A program made the translations under genes and the position numbers. Shown here piece after piece: positions 60,496 to 64,000 of a stretch of DNA of 64,000 nt. Under the pieces are notes generated by a model, which saw nothing but the letters and a program-made list of their open reading frames with translations, was not told the DNA's origin and searched no databases. Location of the stretch: positions 26,397,636 through 26,461,635 of the forward strand of contig JACGWO010000002.1 of the NCBI GenBank assembly GCA_034509735.1, in the 5' to 3' direction. Numbering within the stretch: the first letter of the stretch is position 1; each line of letters opens with the position of its first letter. This DNA is from Sesamum alatum (lineage: Eukaryota > Streptophyta > Magnoliopsida > Lamiales > Pedaliaceae).

Positions 60496-63400
60496 TTAAA
60501 GCCAATCACCCATATGCCTAATCCCCATCTTCTCAGATGTTGCGTATGAGCACTCTGCGACATAGGCTTTGTCAGCGGGTCTGCTGTGTTGTCTGCTGAG
60601 TTGACTCGGTCCATCCGAACGTCACCTCTTCCTACCATTTCTCTAAGAAGATGGTAGCGTCTAAGAATGTGTTTGGAACGGTGATGAGATCTCGGTTCCT
60701 TTGCTTGCGCTATTCACCGTTGTTATCACAGAAGATGACAACGGGCTCGGCGATGCTAGGCACCACACCCAACTCTTGGATGTAGTTTCTCATCCAAACC
60801 GCTTCCTTAGCAGCTTCTGAAGCTGCTATGTATTCAGCCTCAGTGGTGGAGTCAGCAGTGGTTGCTTGCTTGGAACTTTTCCAAGCCACTACTCCTCCGT
60901 TGAGTTTTGAATACATATCCCGATTGAGATTTGGCATCATCGTCATCAGACTGGAAGCTAGCGTCGCTAAAGCCTTCCAGAATAAGTTCTCCATTGCCAT
61001 AGACCAAGAACATTTCCTTAGTCCTCCTAAGGTACTTAAGGATGCCCTTAACGGCATTCCAATGTGCCTCTCCTGCACAGGACTGATATCTGCTTGTCAC
61101 GCTCAAAGCGTATGCAATTTCAGGCCTGGTGCAATGGACCGCATATTGGATGCTACCTACGGCAGAAGCATAGGGGATGACTTTCATCTTTTAGAGTTCC
61201 TCATCAGTCTGCGGGAACTGCTTCTTGGATAACTTGATCCCATGCCTCATTGGAAGGAATCCTCGTTTGGAGTTGTCCATTCGATATCTCTTTAGGACTT
61301 TCTCCATATACGAGTTTTGGGTGAGCCCTAACATCCTTTTAGATCTGTCCCTGACAATCTGGATGCCTAGGATGTAGGAGGCTTCACCCAAGTCCTTCAT
61401 GGAAAACTTGGTTGACAACCATGCTTTTGTGTTTCCTAACATTCTGACGTCATTACCAATGAGCAGAATGTCATCCACGTAAAGCACTAGGAACATTATA
61501 GAGCTCCCACTGACCTTCTTGTATACACAAGGGTCGGATTCATTTTTGATGAAGTCATATCCCCGTATTACTTCATCAAATCGAATGTTCCAACTTCGGG
61601 ATGCTTGTTTGAGGCCATAGATGGACTTCTGGAGACGACAGACCTTCTGTTCTTCTCCAGTGACCGTGAAACCCTCCGGCTGATCCATATAGATCTCTTC
61701 TTCAACGAAACCGTTGAGGAAGGCTGTTTTCACGTCCATCTGCCATATTTCATAGTCATACGATGCTGCTATGGCAAGCAGGATCCGAATGGACTTAGCC
61801 ATGGCTACTGGCGAGTAGGTATCCTCAAAATCGACCCCGGGTCATTGAGTGTATCCCTTTCGCTACAAGCCTAGCCTTAAAGGTTGTGACTTCTCCATCA
61901 ACGCCGAGTTTGCGCTTGTAGACCCACTTACAGCCCACTGGCTTAACACTTTTCGGTGGATCTACGAGTCTCCAAACTTGGTTCTCGCTCATGGAGTCCA
62001 TTTCGGTCTTCATGGCCTCAAGCCATCTCCCGGAGTCGATGTCAGACATCGCTTCCCCGTATGTCTTAGGATCGTTATCCAGAAGATCGGTCGCACCTAG
62101 AAACCCATATCTCACTGGAGGTCTGGATTCTCTAGTGGACCTACGGAGGACGGGAACGTCAGTGGTGACTGTGGGCGCTGACTGTATCGGAGCCGGCGGT
62201 TCAGGGACCGGGACTGGCCTTTCTTGAGGTTGTCCTTCATGCCTAGCATGTTGGACTTCTCTAGGTTGGTCAGTCCTCCGTTCATTAATCCTGAATCCTC
62301 TTGGTGAGGTTTCCGCGGCTATTTCTGATGGCTGAGTTCCATCACTTGATTCCTCAAGGATCAGCTCATCAGGTTGGATATCCTCTGGGAAGCCTTGCTC
62401 CAAGAATACTGCATTCCTTGAAACAAATACCTTTTGTTCCAAAGGGTCATAAAAGTAATAACCCCGCAGTTTCTTTAGGGTATCCAACGAACCTGCATAG
62501 GCTAGACCTGGATTCTAGCTTATCTCCCACTAACCTCTTGACGTATGCGGGGCTACCCCACACTTTCAAGTAGTTGTAGTACGCAGGCTTGCCGTGCCAT
62601 ATCTCATATGGCGTTTGGGTCAATGCACTGGTAGGCGCCAAATTCAACAACTTGGCTGCCGTTTCTAATGCATAACCCCAAAACGATAAGGGCAATTTGG
62701 TAAAACTCATCATGGACCGAACCATGTCCTACAGGGTTCGGTTCCTCCTTTCAGAGACGCCATTTAACTGTGGTGTTCCGGGAGGTGTCCATTCCGATAT
62801 TATACCATTTTCTTTTAGATAATCTAGGAATTCGGCACTAAGGTATTCACCGCCTCGGTCTGACCGTAGGACTTTAATTTTGCAGTTGGTCTGGTTCTCC
62901 ACTTCAAGCCTGAATTCTTTAAACCTCTCAAGAGATTCAGACTTGTACCTCATCAGGTAAACATAACCGTACCGTGAATGATCATCGGTGAAGGTTATGA
63001 AGTAGGAGAACCCACCTCGGGCCTGCGTCCTTAGTGGTCCACATACGTCTGTATGGACCAAGTCCAACAGACCTGTGGCAAGCCTGCTTTGTCCTACAAA
63101 GGGCTTTTTGGTCATTTTCCCTCTTAGACAAGACTCACAAGTTGGTAGATCACTCAAGTCCCCAACCTCTAGGTTCTTTGAGTCTACCAACCTTTTCATC
63201 CTATCTTGGGATATGTGACCTAGCCTAGCGTGCCACAGACGTGCGTTCCCGTTATTATCTAATTTCCGTTTGTGTTGAGCGTTAAGAACGAAATTCGTTT
63301 GTTGCAAGATATAGAGCCCGTTGTGCAATGTACCAAGTAGATGAGCAATTCCACACCTCATCAAATAAAAGCAATTTTTATTGATTCTGAACTCATAACC

Positions 63401-64000
63401 ACTATTGTCCAACAATGGAATGGAAATGATGTTCTTAATCATACTAGGTACAAAATAAACCTGCTCTAATTCTATGCTAATTGTATCACTAATTACTAAA
63501 GTGGCGGATCCTACTGCTTCTGCCGAGATGGCCTTGCCATTTCCGAGCTTCAGGATCATGTCCCCGCTACTTAGTTTTCTGCTTCTTTTCAGCACCTGCA
63601 AATCATTGCAAATGTGAGCTCCACAGCCGGTATCCAATACCCAAGAGGCAGAATTAGTGACCATATTAACCTCAATCACATATATACCTTGGTTTGAGAA
63701 GAGTTTGGGGCACTCTCTCTTCCAATGCCCTTTCTCACGGCAGTTGATACATATGTCATATGCCTTTGACTGTTGCTTGGAGACAACCTTTCCCTTTCCT
63801 TTGCCTTTCCCCTCTTTGGCAATGGGAACACTCTGAGTGTTCGTAGCTGCTATGACGGCTTTTCCCTTCCCCTTCTTCTTTTTCCAACGTCCGGCACCCT
63901 TGCCTTTCGTCTTGGAAGTTGAAGCACCTCCAAACAATACCGAAGGCGTGGACTTCTTAGTCGTTACCTCGTATTGCACCAACATATTGATCAACTCATG
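60496..64000 (-). pseudogene. Element E gag-pol, partial at window edge
   Basis: From the C-terminal part of gag (INMLVQYE...) to the normal stop. Zinc knuckle, DTG protease and the whole integrase core lie in the open stretch 63994-62729. Breaks: stop at 62729-62731 (a Leu codon in the other copies), extra base near 62463, altered bases near 61858, stop at 61191-61193, extra base near 60906 and a missing base near 60715. Reverse transcriptase with YVDD is intact in 61802-61191. The many 1-bp changes may be partly consensus errors. Confidence 0.92.

Larger units (their letters stand above)
58506..64000 (-). mobile_element. Copia element E (type 1), 5' part beyond the window
   Basis: Minus-strand element with 3' LTR 58506-60479, polypurine tract 60480-60488 and gag-pol from 60496 to beyond 64000. 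Closest to A: they share most variants against C and D. The satellite flank (…CATTGCGCAA) is the mirror image of the flank of LTR B at 9862. Confidence 0.94.

Overview
The window is repeat-only nuclear DNA from a flowering plant. No host gene, tRNA, rRNA or CRISPR array was found. Evidence for a plant: Ty1/copia retrotransposons primed by initiator tRNA-Met (TGGTATCAGAGC), a LINE tail with the plant-type reverse-transcriptase zinc-finger end (HLFFEC), WRKY W-box clusters in the LTR promoters, and a long AT-rich satellite array. The species cannot be named from the sequence; a pericentromeric, subtelomeric or other heterochromatic block is likely.

Layout. 1-7862: minus-strand copia element A (left LTR cut by the window edge, broken gag-pol, long leader, start of the 5' LTR). 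7863-8362: 500 N. 8363-9861: partial LTR (B) in plus orientation. 9862-20838: satellite of about 334-bp monomers, plus orientation, carrying three copies of a 1.3-kb LINE tail spaced about 3.0 kb apart, i.e. a compound repeat of five monomers plus LINE. 20839-31062: complete copia element C (10,224 bp, GATAG target duplication) nested in the satellite. 31063-41461: more plus-orientation satellite, with a 2,340-bp higher-order period. 41462-41769: a 308-bp copia fragment at a fold-back point. 41770-44052: satellite in minus orientation, the inverted copy of the DNA beside element C. 44053-50172: minus-strand copia D, an inverted relative of C with the same target duplication, joined to part of another LTR. 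50173-51343: plus satellite. 51344-52885: 5'-truncated copia F. 52886-53385: 500 N. 53386-58505: minus satellite, indel-rich. 58506-64000: minus-strand copia E running off the window.

The copia copies form two LTR subfamilies: type 1 (A, B, E, F; end CACAATTCCTTTCA) and type 2 (C, D; end CACCGATTTCTTTCA). They encode one polyprotein with zinc knuckle, DTG protease, D,D(35)E integrase, YVDD reverse transcriptase and RNase H. No copy looks autonomous. C has an uninterrupted frame with only four nonsense codons, all C-to-T or G-to-A changes. A, E and F carry many single-base indels near contig ends, which may partly be sequencing error.

The main interest is architectural: a satellite in which LINE and copia insertions were later amplified, inverted and recombined. 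The history can be read from shared target-site duplications, private variants and microhomology junctions. Both assembly gaps adjoin inverted copia/satellite copies, so part of the mirror symmetry could be an assembly artefact.
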